This document shows, piece by piece, positions 1 through 7,547 of a DNA stretch of 11,362 nucleotides. The stretch is from Acidimicrobiia bacterium (GTDB lineage: Bacteria > Actinomycetota > Acidimicrobiia > Acidimicrobiales > CATQHL01). The stretch is from positions 28,007 to 39,368 of the forward strand of contig JAGWAK010000031.1 in assembly GCA_021296435.1 (NCBI GenBank), written 5' to 3'. Position 1 is the first letter of the stretch; every line of letters begins with the position of its first letter. The notes below the pieces were generated by a model, which was given only the letters and a program-made list of their open reading frames with translations, was not told where the DNA came from and did no database searches. The translations under genes and the position numbers were made by a program.

Positions 1-1199
1 CCGCCAGGGAGGCGGCTGACCTGCAGCGGCGCCGCACCGATCTGGAGGCCGATCGACGGTCGTTGGCGATGCGGGCCTCGGAGGTCAGGGCGCGCCGTGC
101 GGTGATGTCCGATCGCCGGGACGAACTCCGGGCGCGTCTGGCGGGTCACGAGGCCGCGGTCGCCTCCGCAGACGCTGACGCCCGGCGCAGCGCGGTCCTG
201 GCGGAGTTGGCGGCACGGCTGGCCGGCAGTGCCGGGGAGTGCCGCAGCGGCCTGGAGCGGCTGCGCGCCCGCCAGCGCGAGCTGGCCGAGGCGGGCCGGC
301 TCACCGCGGCGCGGCTCGACGGGGACCGCAGGGCGCGTGCCGAGTTGGCCGCGTCGCTGACCGAGGTCGGTGAGGAACTGCTCGGCTCCCAGCGTTCCGA
401 GGACGAACTCCGGCTGCGCATCGAGTCGGTCACCGAGACCCTGCGCAGCCGGCACGACTGCGACGAGATCCGGGCCGGCCGAACAGCCCAGCCCGACCTC
501 CTCGAGGGTGTCACCGCGCCGCAACGCATCAGAGAGCTGGAGCGACTGTTGCGCGGCATCGGCCCGGTGAACCCGCTGGCCGTGCGCGAGCACGACATCC
601 TGCGGGATCGGCACGATCAGTTGGCCGCCCAGGTCTCCGACGTCCGCAGCGCCCGCCGGGACCTCACGAAGCTGGTCCGGAGCGTCGACAGCGAGATTCT
701 GGAGGCGTTCTCCCGGTGCTACCGCGAGGTGGCGGAGAGTTTCGAGACGGTCTTCGGCGTGCTCTTCGAGGGGGGCGCGGGAAGGCTGTCGCTCACCGAG
801 CCGAACGACCCGCTCAACTCGGGGGTGGAGATCGAGGCGCAGCCCGCGGGGAAGAACCTGCGTCGGTTGGCGCTGCTGTCCGGCGGCGAGCGGTCCCTGG
901 CGGCGCTGGCGTTCCTGTTCGCGGTGTTCCGGTCGCAGGACTGCCCGTTCTACGTGCTGGACGAGGTGGATGCCGCCCTCGACGATGTGAACCTGCACCG
1001 TTTCCTGCGGCTGATCGAGGACTTCCGTGCCACTGCGCAACTCATTCTGGTCACGCACCAGAAGCCCACCATGGAGGTCGCCGACAGCCTGTACGGCGTG
1101 ACAATGCGCCCGGGCGGCTCCAGCAGGGTGATCGCCGAGCGCCGGCACACCCCGCTTCTGTTGCAGGCGGCGGGCGCGGGGGTTTCGCCCCGCGACTGA
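1..1199 (+). CDS. smc: Chromosome segregation ATPase SMC, C-terminal part (5' end outside window)
   Basis: SMC forms a dimeric ring ATPase that, with ScpA and ScpB, compacts and organises the newly replicated chromosome. The frame is open from base 3 with no stop upstream of the first ATG (63), so the gene begins before the window. The first roughly 500 bases encode an Arg/Glu/Ala-rich heptad-like stretch, the returning arm of the coiled coil. From about 550 the C-terminal head half follows: a GIGPVNPLA segment, the ABC signature LSGGE (876-890), Walker B with the catalytic Asp-Glu pair (VLDEVDAALDD, DE at 960-965), and the H-loop in LILVTHQKPTM. The Walker A half must lie upstream. The protein ends shortly after the ATPase core, as is usual for SMC. 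RecN and SbcC are less likely because the GIGPVNPLA and DEVDAALDD forms are typical of SMC. Fifty-nine bases separate it from the response regulator. Confidence 0.95.
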   Translation, partial: AREAADLQRRRTDLEADRRSLAMRASEVRARRAVMSDRRDELRARLAGHEAAVASADADARRSAVLAELAARLAGSAGECRSGLERLRARQRELAEAGRLTAARLDGDRRARAELAASLTEVGEELLGSQRSEDELRLRIESVTETLRSRHDCDEIRAGRTAQPDLLEGVTAPQRIRELERLLRGIGPVNPLAVREHDILRDRHDQLAAQVSDVRSARRDLTKLVRSVDSEILEAFSRCYREVAESFETVFGVLFEGGAGRLSLTEPNDPLNSGVEIEAQPAGKNLRRLALLSGGERSLAALAFLFAVFRSQDCPFYVLDEVDAALDDVNLHRFLRLIEDFRATAQLILVTHQKPTMEVADSLYGVTMRPGGSSRVIAERRHTPLLLQAAGAGVSPRD

Positions 1200-1211
1200 G
1201 CGGCCACCGCA

Positions 1212-1240
1212 GCGGCCGGAAGTGACGCATCGCGGCCGGA
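1212..1240 (+). repeat. Paired 9-bp direct repeat around the regulator promoter
   Basis: GCGGCCGGA occurs at 1212-1220 and again at 1232-1240, starts exactly 20 bp apart (about two helical turns). A shorter GCGGCC lies at 1200-1205. The first full copy is just upstream of the candidate -35 and the second lies in the -35/-10 spacer. OmpR-family regulators usually bind direct repeats, so this could be an autoregulatory operator. In such GC-rich DNA a chance match is also possible. Confidence 0.3.
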
Positions 1241-1250
1241 TTGGTACCGT
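1222..1250 (+). promoter_or_regulatory. Candidate sigma-70-type promoter giving a leaderless regulator mRNA
   Basis: GTGACG (1222-1227), a 17-bp spacer, then TACCGT (1245-1250). The -35 matches TTGACA at 4 of 6 positions, and the -10 fits the actinobacterial TANNNT pattern. The A of the regulator's ATG (1259) lies 9 bases after the last T of the -10, where transcription would start. No Shine-Dalgarno is visible before this ATG, so a leaderless transcript is plausible. This is a pattern match only. Confidence 0.42.
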
Positions 1251-1258
1251 CTGTGGCG

Positions 1259-2041
1259 ATGCGCGTGCTCGTCGCCGACGACGAAGAGGACCTGGTCGGA
1301 GCGATCGCCCGCGGCCTGCGCCGGGACGGCTACGCCGTGGACGAGGCGTACGACGGGGCCGAAGCGCTCGCCAAGGCGTCGGCGGTGGATTACGACGTCA
1401 TCTGCCTGGATCTGACGATGCCCGCGGTCGACGGCAGGGAGGTGTGCCGCCGCCTGCGCGACCCGTCCTGGAGCAGTCACCGCCCGCGCATCCTGATGCT
1501 CACGGCCCGCGACAGCCTCGAGGACCGAATCGGGGGGCTCGACGACGGCGCCGACGACTACCTCGTCAAGCCGTTCGCATTCGAAGAGTTGACGGCGCGG
1601 ATCCGGGCGCTGTTGCGCCGGGACGCCGGACGCTGTGGATCCCGCCTCGTCGTCGGCGACATCGAGATGGACCTCAGCCGGCACGCCGTGCGGCGCCGGG
1701 GTCACGAGATCGCCCTGACGCCGAAGGAGTTCACGTTGCTGCGGTACTTCTGCAGCCGACCCGGCGAGGTCGTCTCGCAGGAGGAGTTGCTGGATCACGT
1801 CTGGGACGAGCACACCGACCCGTTCACGAACACCGTGCGGGTGACCGTCGGGACCTTGCGGCGCAAGCTCGGCCTGCCCGGCAGCCCGGCACCGATCGAG
1901 ACGATCGTGGGGACGGGTTACCGGTTGGACGCCCCGCCGGGCAGCGGGAGCCTCGATGGGCCGACCGGACCTGAGGATCCGGCGTACGTGCTCGGCGACA
2001 TCGCCTCGTCCGCCTCGCCCACGTCGGCCCCCTATCCCTGA
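1259..2041 (+). CDS. OmpR/PhoB-family response regulator (MprA-like)
   Basis: Cytoplasmic transcription factor, switched on by phosphotransfer from the kinase encoded next to it. With the ATG at 1259 it has 260 residues. The receiver domain (1-115) has the acidic pocket D7-D8, phosphoacceptor D51 in the sequence CLDLTMP, switch Thr82 (LTARD) and Lys104 (LVKPF). A winged-helix DNA-binding domain (about 125-225) contains LTPKEFTLLRYF and ends in the typical IETIVGTGYRL. About 35 residues of low-complexity Gly/Ser/Pro tail follow, which is longer than usual. In-frame TTG (1241) and GTG (1253) codons lie upstream, but the family normally begins at the Met-Arg-Val-Leu-Val strand. The kinase gene starts 38 bases downstream. 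The regulator/kinase/HtrA order matches mycobacterial mprA-mprB-pepD, so an envelope-stress role is inferred; orthology is not proven. Confidence 0.93.
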   Translation: MRVLVADDEEDLVGAIARGLRRDGYAVDEAYDGAEALAKASAVDYDVICLDLTMPAVDGREVCRRLRDPSWSSHRPRILMLTARDSLEDRIGGLDDGADDYLVKPFAFEELTARIRALLRRDAGRCGSRLVVGDIEMDLSRHAVRRRGHEIALTPKEFTLLRYFCSRPGEVVSQEELLDHVWDEHTDPFTNTVRVTVGTLRRKLGLPGSPAPIETIVGTGYRLDAPPGSGSLDGPTGPEDPAYVLGDIASSASPTSAPYP

Positions 2042-2079
2042 AATCGGACGCAGCATGGAACCCGCGGAGGGCTGAGTCC

Positions 2080-3336
2080 ATGATCGGTGCCGGTTCCCGC
2101 GAACGGTTCCTCCGCCCCCTCTACCGCTCGCTGGGCTCGATCCGCTTCCGCCTGGCGCTGGTGTACAGCCTGCTCCTCTTCGGTTTGGGCGCCATCGTGG
2201 TGGGAGGCATCTACTGGGGACTGGCCAGGAACCTCGACGAGTCGCCACTCTCGCAGTCGATCGGCCTGGACGAGTTGCAAGCCGGCGGCGGCGTCGAGTC
2301 CGTCGAGGAGCAGGCCATCAGGGAGCTGCTGGTGGCCACCGAGATCGACGCCAACGAGCGGGCCATGCAGACGCTGCAGGACTACTCCCTCATCGCTCTG
2401 GCGGTCCTGTTCGGCGCCAGCATGATCGTCGGTTGGTCCCTGGCGGGCCACGTGCTGAAGCCCGTGGGTCGCATCACCGCGGTGGCCCGGCGTATCAGTG
2501 CCACCGACCTCTCCCAGCGCATCGCCCTGGACGGTCCGCCCGACGAGTTGCGGCGACTGGCCGACACCTTCGACGACATGCTGGACCGCCTGGACCGTTC
2601 CTTCGACGCCCAGCGCGGCTTCGTGGAGGACGCCTCCCACGAGTTGCGCAACCCGCTGGCGGTGATCCGCAGCAACCTGGACACGACGCTGGCCGACCCC
2701 GACGCCACCACCGAGGACTACCGCTTCGTGGCCGAGCAGGTGAGCCGCTCCACCGAGCGGATGTCGCGTGTCGTGGACGATCTGGTCACCTTCGCTCGCC
2801 ACGAGACTCGCCCGCAGCACCTGACGCTGGTGGACATCGGTGACCTGGCGCGCCAGGGCGCCGCCGAGTTCGGCGGTTACGCCGCCAACCACGACGTGCG
2901 TCTGGCGTGCGAGCCACCCAGCGGCCTGCTCGCCCTCGGCGATGCCGGCAGCCTCCGGCAGGCGCTGGCCAACCTGCTCTCCAATGCCCTGCGGGTGGCG
3001 CCGCCGGGTTCGGAGGTGCGGGTCACCGCCGGTGGGGAGGGAGCCTGGGTCTGGCTGGCGGTCACCGACGAGGGCCCCGGCATTCCCACCGCCGAGCAGG
3101 AGCGCGTGTTCCAGCGCTTCCAGCGAGGCAGGCAGGCCTCCGGCGAGGGTCGGGGGTTGGGCCTGGCGATCGTGCGCCAGATCGCCGAGTCGCACCGAGG
3201 CGAGGCGCGCCTGACCTCCACCGACGGCGCCGGATCCACATTCACGATCCTGCTGCCGGCGACCGGGGCGAGCAGCCCCGGCGCCCGGATCAGACGCAGG
3301 GGGCGCACCGGCGAGACCGCTCCGGTCTCTCGATGA
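2080..3336 (+). CDS. Membrane sensor histidine kinase (HAMP-HisKA-HATPase; MprB-like)
   Basis: Sensor that autophosphorylates on His and passes the phosphate to the regulator encoded upstream. It has 418 residues. Transmembrane helix 1 is about 24-47, a small extracytoplasmic loop covers about 50-100, and helix 2 is about 103-125. A HAMP linker (126-178) starts at LKPVGRI. The H-box is FVEDASHELRNPL with phospho-acceptor His187. The N-box has N298 and N302 in NLLSNALRV, the G1 box is DEGPG (330-334), the F-box is FQRFQRG, and the G2 box is GEGRGLGLAI (355-364). All catalytic motifs are intact. GGAGG at 2066-2070 lies 9 bases before the ATG and supports this start. The loop of only about 50 residues is small, so the signal may be sensed in the membrane or through partner proteins. 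A basic, Arg-rich tail follows the ATPase domain. Confidence 0.94.
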   Translation: MIGAGSRERFLRPLYRSLGSIRFRLALVYSLLLFGLGAIVVGGIYWGLARNLDESPLSQSIGLDELQAGGGVESVEEQAIRELLVATEIDANERAMQTLQDYSLIALAVLFGASMIVGWSLAGHVLKPVGRITAVARRISATDLSQRIALDGPPDELRRLADTFDDMLDRLDRSFDAQRGFVEDASHELRNPLAVIRSNLDTTLADPDATTEDYRFVAEQVSRSTERMSRVVDDLVTFARHETRPQHLTLVDIGDLARQGAAEFGGYAANHDVRLACEPPSGLLALGDAGSLRQALANLLSNALRVAPPGSEVRVTAGGEGAWVWLAVTDEGPGIPTAEQERVFQRFQRGRQASGEGRGLGLAIVRQIAESHRGEARLTSTDGAGSTFTILLPATGASSPGARIRRRGRTGETAPVSR

Positions 3337-3352
3337 ATCGGGCGCGGCGCCT

Positions 3353-3383
3353 TTGAGGCTCCGGCGTGCCGCCCCAATAGCGT
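3353..3383 (+). promoter_or_regulatory. Weak candidate promoter before the HtrA gene
   Basis: TTGAGG (3353-3358) and TAGCGT (3378-3383) are separated by 19 bp in the 92-base gap between the kinase stop and the protease start. The -10 fits TANNNT, but the spacer is long. If real, it would allow protease expression separate from the regulator and kinase. Nothing else stands out in this gap. Confidence 0.27.
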
Positions 3384-3428
3384 GGATGGTGCCCACCGGA
3401 CGACCGTGGCCCCGGAGACGGAGTTCAC

Positions 3429-5048
3429 ATGGCACCTGACGACCCCATCGCGCCGCCGGATCCGCCAGAGGATCCGTTGGAGGATCGGCGGGCGCCGCTG
3501 GCAGCATCCCCGGAGCCCGAGCCGCCTGTCGGCGGGGGCGAGCCTGCCGGCGCAGGCGACCCCTGGCCGCGGGACTACGACCTGGCCTGGACCCTCGGGT
3601 GGGGTGACCAGCCTCAGCGGGCAGGTACCGGTCCGCCCCGTCGCCCACCCCGCCGCCGGCGGCGCCTCAGCGCCCAGGCCTTCGCGGTGTTCGTCAGCCT
3701 GGCGGCACTGGCGCTCGGGGTGGTGGCGGTCGTCCTGTCGATGGGCGCGCCGATCGACACGGTTCGCTACGTTCAGGTTCGCCCGCCGGAGGTCATCGGG
3801 CCTGCTCCGCAGTTCGGCGTACCGGCCGCCCCGGATCCGTCGCCCAGCCCCGAGCCGCCCCCGCCGCAGGTGCCGACGGCGATTCCGCAGCCGCTGGCCG
3901 ATCAGGCGGGTCCCGCCGAGGCGCCGCCGCCCGCTCCGGCACCGGCGCCGGCACCCCAACCGGGACCGGCTCCGGCCCCGGCGCCACCGGCCGCGCCGGC
4001 ACAGGAGCCTGTCGTCTTCGCCGCCGGCCGGGTGGAGCCGTCGGTCGTCCTGATCCAGACGACGCAGGGTCAGGGCTCGGGGATCATCTACGACGAAGCC
4101 GGGCTGATCCTGACCGCCGCCCATGTCGTCGAGAATGCCGAGCCGCTCTCGAACCTGTTCGGTGACGGCGGGACGGGCGGGCCCGGTCGCCCCGGGGACC
4201 TGGACATCGCTCCCCCCGATGGGCCCGGCCTGCTCGAGATCCCCGAGGCGCTCGGCGGCGAGGTTCCCGACGTCATCGTGCATCTGGCCAACGGCCTGCG
4301 CACCGGCGGCAAGGTGGTGGGAGCGAACCGTGAACTCGACGTGGCCGTCGTGCAGATCGATCCCGCACTCGACTTGGCCGTCGCGGAAATCGGCCCGCTG
4401 TCGACGGTGGACGTGGGCCAGACCGCGGTTGCGGTGGGCAGTCCCTTCGGCCGGGAGAACGTGGTGACGGTGGGCGTGGTCAGTGCCCTGAACCAGGTGC
4501 TGGGCGGCGCTGACATGCCGCCGCTGGGGATGATCCAGACCGACGCCCCCATCAATCGCGGCAACAGCGGCGGTGCCCTCGCCGACCTCGAGGGCCGCGT
4601 CATCGGGATGAACGTGGCAATCGAGTCCAACTTCGGCGGCGGCAACATCGGTGTGGGCTTCGCAACTCCCATCGAGGTGGCCGTGTGGATCGCCGAGGAA
4701 CTGCGCGCCGGGCGCGAGGTGCGTTTCGGATTCCTGGGCATCACCGGCTACACCCCGCCGCTGGGAGAACCGGGGGCGATCGTGGCTTCGGTCACCCCGG
4801 GCGGTCCCGCCGAGGCCGCCGGGATGGAGGTGAATGACCGCATCGTCTCCTTCGACGGTCAGCCTGTGGGTTCGATGGACGAGCTGACCGTTGCCGTCCG
4901 GCTGCGGGCTCCGGGGACCGAAGTGCCCGTGGAGGTGGTGCGCGGCGATCAGCTCATCCGCTTGTTCATCCCGCTCGGCGACCGGGGCGAGGCGCTGGAT
5001 CTCGAGGAGTTCTCCGACGACCTCCCCGAGCCCGAGAGCGAGCCCTAG
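3429..5048 (+). CDS. Membrane-anchored HtrA/DegP-type serine protease with PDZ domain (PepD-like)
   Basis: Trypsin-fold protease expected to degrade or refold damaged proteins outside the cytoplasmic membrane. It has 539 residues. A Pro/Glu-rich cytoplasmic region (1-70) ends in a strongly basic RRPPRRRRR run, followed by one transmembrane helix (about 82-104), so the bulk faces out. A Pro/Ala linker (about 119-193) precedes the protease domain (about 195-430). The triad is complete: His232 (TAAHVV), Asp304 (LDVAVV) and Ser380 (GNSGGAL). One PDZ domain covers about 433-518, and an acidic tail ends the protein. His and Asp are 72 residues apart, against about 30 in DegP, because of a Gly/Pro/Asp-rich insertion (about 237-280). 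ACGGAG (3418-3423) sits 5 bases before the ATG. Position after a regulator/kinase pair parallels PepD after MprAB. The serine-protease/PDZ assignment is firm; the pathway role is inferred. Confidence 0.94.
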   Translation: MAPDDPIAPPDPPEDPLEDRRAPLAASPEPEPPVGGGEPAGAGDPWPRDYDLAWTLGWGDQPQRAGTGPPRRPPRRRRRLSAQAFAVFVSLAALALGVVAVVLSMGAPIDTVRYVQVRPPEVIGPAPQFGVPAAPDPSPSPEPPPPQVPTAIPQPLADQAGPAEAPPPAPAPAPAPQPGPAPAPAPPAAPAQEPVVFAAGRVEPSVVLIQTTQGQGSGIIYDEAGLILTAAHVVENAEPLSNLFGDGGTGGPGRPGDLDIAPPDGPGLLEIPEALGGEVPDVIVHLANGLRTGGKVVGANRELDVAVVQIDPALDLAVAEIGPLSTVDVGQTAVAVGSPFGRENVVTVGVVSALNQVLGGADMPPLGMIQTDAPINRGNSGGALADLEGRVIGMNVAIESNFGGGNIGVGFATPIEVAVWIAEELRAGREVRFGFLGITGYTPPLGEPGAIVASVTPGGPAEAAGMEVNDRIVSFDGQPVGSMDELTVAVRLRAPGTEVPVEVVRGDQLIRLFIPLGDRGEALDLEEFSDDLPEPESEP

Positions 5049-5066
5049 GACGGCGGCGGGGATCCG

Positions 5067-6044
5067 GTGACGGCAGCGCCCGAGCGGCCAGGAGACCTCC
5101 CCGAGGGCTCGCCGCGTGCCGCCGGTTGGCGTTCACGGCTGGCGAAGGCCCGGTCGGCTCTCGGCGAGCGACTCGGCGCCGCGCTGGCGCGTCCCGACCT
5201 CGACGCCGGTACCTGGGAGGCGCTGGAGGAGGCCCTGCTTGGCGCGGATGTGAGTTGGGAGGTGACCGAGCAACTGCTGGGGCACCTGCGCGCCGAGGCC
5301 ACACAGCGGCGGATCGATGATCCCGGGGAGTTGCGCTCCCTGCTCGCCGCGGCCGTGACTGAGACGATGGACGCTCCCGACGGGGGGCTGGATCGTTCGG
5401 GTTCGCCCGCGGTCTGGCTGTTCGTGGGGGTCAACGGCTCGGGTAAGACGACGACGATCGGGAAGCTGGCGCACGCCGAGGTGGCGGCGGGCCGGCGGGT
5501 GGTCCTCGCCGCCGCCGACACCTTTCGCGCCGCGGCCACCGAGCAACTCGCCGTCTGGGCGGAGCGGGCGGGCGCGCACCTCGTGGCCGGCGACCCCGGT
5601 GGCGATCCCGCAGCGGTTGCGTTCGACGCCATCTCCCATGCGGCGGCCACCGGCGCCGATCTGGTGATGATCGACACCGCCGGGCGCCTGCACACCAACC
5701 ACAACCTCATGGGCGAGTTGGCGAAGATCCGCCGGGTGGCGCAGCGGGCGCCGGGCGAGTTGCGCGAGGTGCTCGTCACCCTCGACGCCACGGTCGGCCA
5801 GAACGGTCTTACCCAGGCCCGGCGCTTCGGCGAGGCCGCCGGCGTGACGGGCGCGGTGTTGACCAAGCTGGACGGCTCAGCCCGGGGTGGCTCGCTGCTG
5901 TCGGTGCGGGCGGAGTTGAATGTGGCGGTCAAGCTGGTGGGTCTCGGCGAGGGGCTTGGTGATCTGGTGCCGTTTGACGCCGCCGCGTTCGCGGCCGCGC
6001 TGGTGGGAGACGACGAGGGGAACAGCGATGTTCGAGGCGCTTAG
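5067..6044 (+). CDS. ftsY: Signal recognition particle receptor GTPase FtsY
   Basis: Receptor for ribosome/SRP complexes at the membrane. It pairs with Ffh, and mutual GTP hydrolysis releases the nascent chain to the SecYEG translocon. It has 325 residues from a GTG at 5067, 18 bases after the protease stop. An N-domain helical bundle (about 22-105) is followed by the G domain: P-loop GVNGSGKTTT (121-130), DTFRAAA (151-157), DTAGR (203-207), TKLDG (266-270), and the closing GLGEGLGDLVPFD (292-304). DTFRAAATEQ and the GLGE..DL.PFD ending separate FtsY from Ffh, and there is no M domain. Only about 20 residues precede the N domain, so the long acidic A domain of E. coli FtsY is absent, as in many Gram-positive bacteria. 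Its last 17 bases overlap the start of ffh, suggesting translational coupling. Confidence 0.97.
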   Translation: MTAAPERPGDLPEGSPRAAGWRSRLAKARSALGERLGAALARPDLDAGTWEALEEALLGADVSWEVTEQLLGHLRAEATQRRIDDPGELRSLLAAAVTETMDAPDGGLDRSGSPAVWLFVGVNGSGKTTTIGKLAHAEVAAGRRVVLAAADTFRAAATEQLAVWAERAGAHLVAGDPGGDPAAVAFDAISHAAATGADLVMIDTAGRLHTNHNLMGELAKIRRVAQRAPGELREVLVTLDATVGQNGLTQARRFGEAAGVTGAVLTKLDGSARGGSLLSVRAELNVAVKLVGLGEGLGDLVPFDAAAFAAALVGDDEGNSDVRGA

Positions 6045-7500
6045 CAGCAACCTCAACGCGGTCTTCGACCGGCTGCGGCGCAAAGGCAGGCTGCGTCCGG
6101 AGGACATCACCGAGGCGCTCGGCGAGATCCGCCGGGTTCTGCTGGCGGCCGACGTGGCCACCGGCGTGGTGACGGAGTTCCGGGACCGGGTTCGCAGCCA
6201 GGCGCTCGCCGCCGATCTGAACCGTGCTCTCAACCCCACCCAGCAGGTGGTGCGGATCGTGCACGCCGAACTGGTGCGCGCCCTGGGCGGCGAGGCCATG
6301 TCGATCAGCTACGCCCCCCGGCCGCCCACCGTGGTGCTCCTGGCCGGCCTCCAAGGCTCGGGCAAGACGACTGCGGCCGCCAAGCTGGCCCGCTGGTTCC
6401 GCAGCCAGGGGCGCCGCCCGCTGCTCGTGGGCGCCGACCTGTCGCGTCCCGCCGCGGTCGAGCAGCTGCGCGTCCTGGCCACCGAGATCGCCGTGCCGGT
6501 CTTCAGCGAGGCGACCGACCCGGTTGCGGTGTCGGCCGCGGGGCTCGCCGAGGCCCGCCGGCTGGGTCGGGACGTCGTGATCTGCGACACGGCCGGGCGC
6601 CAGGTGGTCGACGAGGCCCTGATGGCCGAGGTGCGGGCCATCGGCGAGGCAATCCAACCCCACTACACGTTCCTGGTGCTCGACGCCATGACGGGCCAGG
6701 AGGCCGTGCGCGTCGGCCGCAGCTTCCAGGACGCCGTCGGGCTCGACGCCGTGATCCTGACCAAGCTCGACGGCGACGCCCGCGGCGGGGCCGCCCTGTC
6801 GGTGCGTGCGGCGGTGGGTACTCCGGTGGCGTTCGCCTCGGTCGGCGAGCGCATCGGCGACTTCGAGCGCTTCCATCCGGACCGACTGGCGGGACGGATC
6901 CTGGGCATGGGTGACCTGCTGTCACTGGCGGAGAAGGCCGAAGCGGCCTACGAGGGCGGCCAGGCCGCCGAGGCCGCCGGTGCTGCCGAACGCGTCCTGG
7001 CGGGCGACTTCACGCTGGACGACTTCCTGGAGCAGATGCGCCAGATGCGCAAACTGGGTGGGCTCGGTGACGTGCTGGCCCACCTGCCGGGTGAGCAGGC
7101 GGCGCAGGCGACCGAAGCCGGCGTGGACGAGCGGCGCCTGGGGAGGATGGAGGCGATCATCTGCTCGATGACTGCCGGCGAACGCGCCCAGCCCGCCATC
7201 ATCGACGGGTCCCGCCGGCGCAGGATCGCCGCCGGCAGCGGCACCACGACCGCCGAGGTTGGCGAGCTGCTGCGCAACTTCAGCGCGGCGCGGAAGATGA
7301 TGCGCAACGCCCGCCCGGGCAGAGGTCGCCGCAAATCGAAGGGATCCAAGGGTCGCAAACCCCGCGGTCCCTCGCGGGTCACACCTGCCGGGGGAGCCCG
7401 GAACAGGTCCGCCGCCGACCTGCTCGAGCGACTGGAGGGGCTGGAGATACCCGACGGCGGCACCGCGGGCCGCGACCCCCTGGCCTTCCCCGACCGCTGA
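6028..7500 (+). CDS. ffh: Signal recognition particle protein Ffh (SRP54)
   Basis: GTPase and RNA-binding subunit of SRP; it binds signal peptides at the ribosome and docks with FtsY. From the ATG at 6028 it has 490 residues. The NG domain carries GLQGSGKTT (107-115), DLSRPAA (137-143, where most Ffh proteins read D-T-Y-R-P-A-A), DTAGR (187-191) and TKLDGD (245-250). The Met-rich M domain (about 295-428) has QMRQMRKLGG, the RNA-binding core around ICSMTAGER and SRRRRIAAGSG (395-405), and ends at ARKMM. A basic Gly/Arg/Lys stretch (430-450) and a short predicted helix SAADLLERLEGLE follow, making the tail longer than usual. The frame extends upstream to 5920, but the MFEALS start, with GAGGGG (6015-6020) in front, is canonical. 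It overlaps ftsY by 17 bp. Confidence 0.97.
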   Translation: MFEALSSNLNAVFDRLRRKGRLRPEDITEALGEIRRVLLAADVATGVVTEFRDRVRSQALAADLNRALNPTQQVVRIVHAELVRALGGEAMSISYAPRPPTVVLLAGLQGSGKTTAAAKLARWFRSQGRRPLLVGADLSRPAAVEQLRVLATEIAVPVFSEATDPVAVSAAGLAEARRLGRDVVICDTAGRQVVDEALMAEVRAIGEAIQPHYTFLVLDAMTGQEAVRVGRSFQDAVGLDAVILTKLDGDARGGAALSVRAAVGTPVAFASVGERIGDFERFHPDRLAGRILGMGDLLSLAEKAEAAYEGGQAAEAAGAAERVLAGDFTLDDFLEQMRQMRKLGGLGDVLAHLPGEQAAQATEAGVDERRLGRMEAIICSMTAGERAQPAIIDGSRRRRIAAGSGTTTAEVGELLRNFSAARKMMRNARPGRGRRKSKGSKGRKPRGPSRVTPAGGARNRSAADLLERLEGLEIPDGGTAGRDPLAFPDR

Positions 7501-7506
7501 GCCTCT

Positions 7507-7547
7507 CGGTCCGCACCCCCGGCGCCTTCTCGAGTCTGCGCGGACCG
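7507..7547 (+). terminator. Possible stem-loop after ffh
   Basis: CGGTCCGC (7507-7514) and GCGGACCG (7540-7547) form a perfect 8-bp stem around a 25-base loop, starting 6 bases after the ffh stop. No T-run follows, so it is not a classical intrinsic terminator. Its 3' arm touches the first intergenic repeat copy, and an alternative pairing (CACCCC at 7514-7519 with GGGGTG at 7558-7563) would exclude it. Confidence 0.25.

Noticed and set aside
950..2248. Long minus-strand open frame opposite smc and the regulator
   Set aside because: Arg/Ala/Gly-rich translation with no recognisable domain, lying across two well-supported genes; typical of GC-rich antisense frames.
2032..4283. Two long minus-strand frames opposite the kinase and protease
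   Set aside because: They overlap each other and cover genes with intact catalytic motifs; low-complexity translations with no family resemblance.
5920..6027. Upstream start for Ffh inside ftsY
   Set aside because: Would deeply overlap ftsY; the MFEALS start at 6028 is the standard N-terminus.
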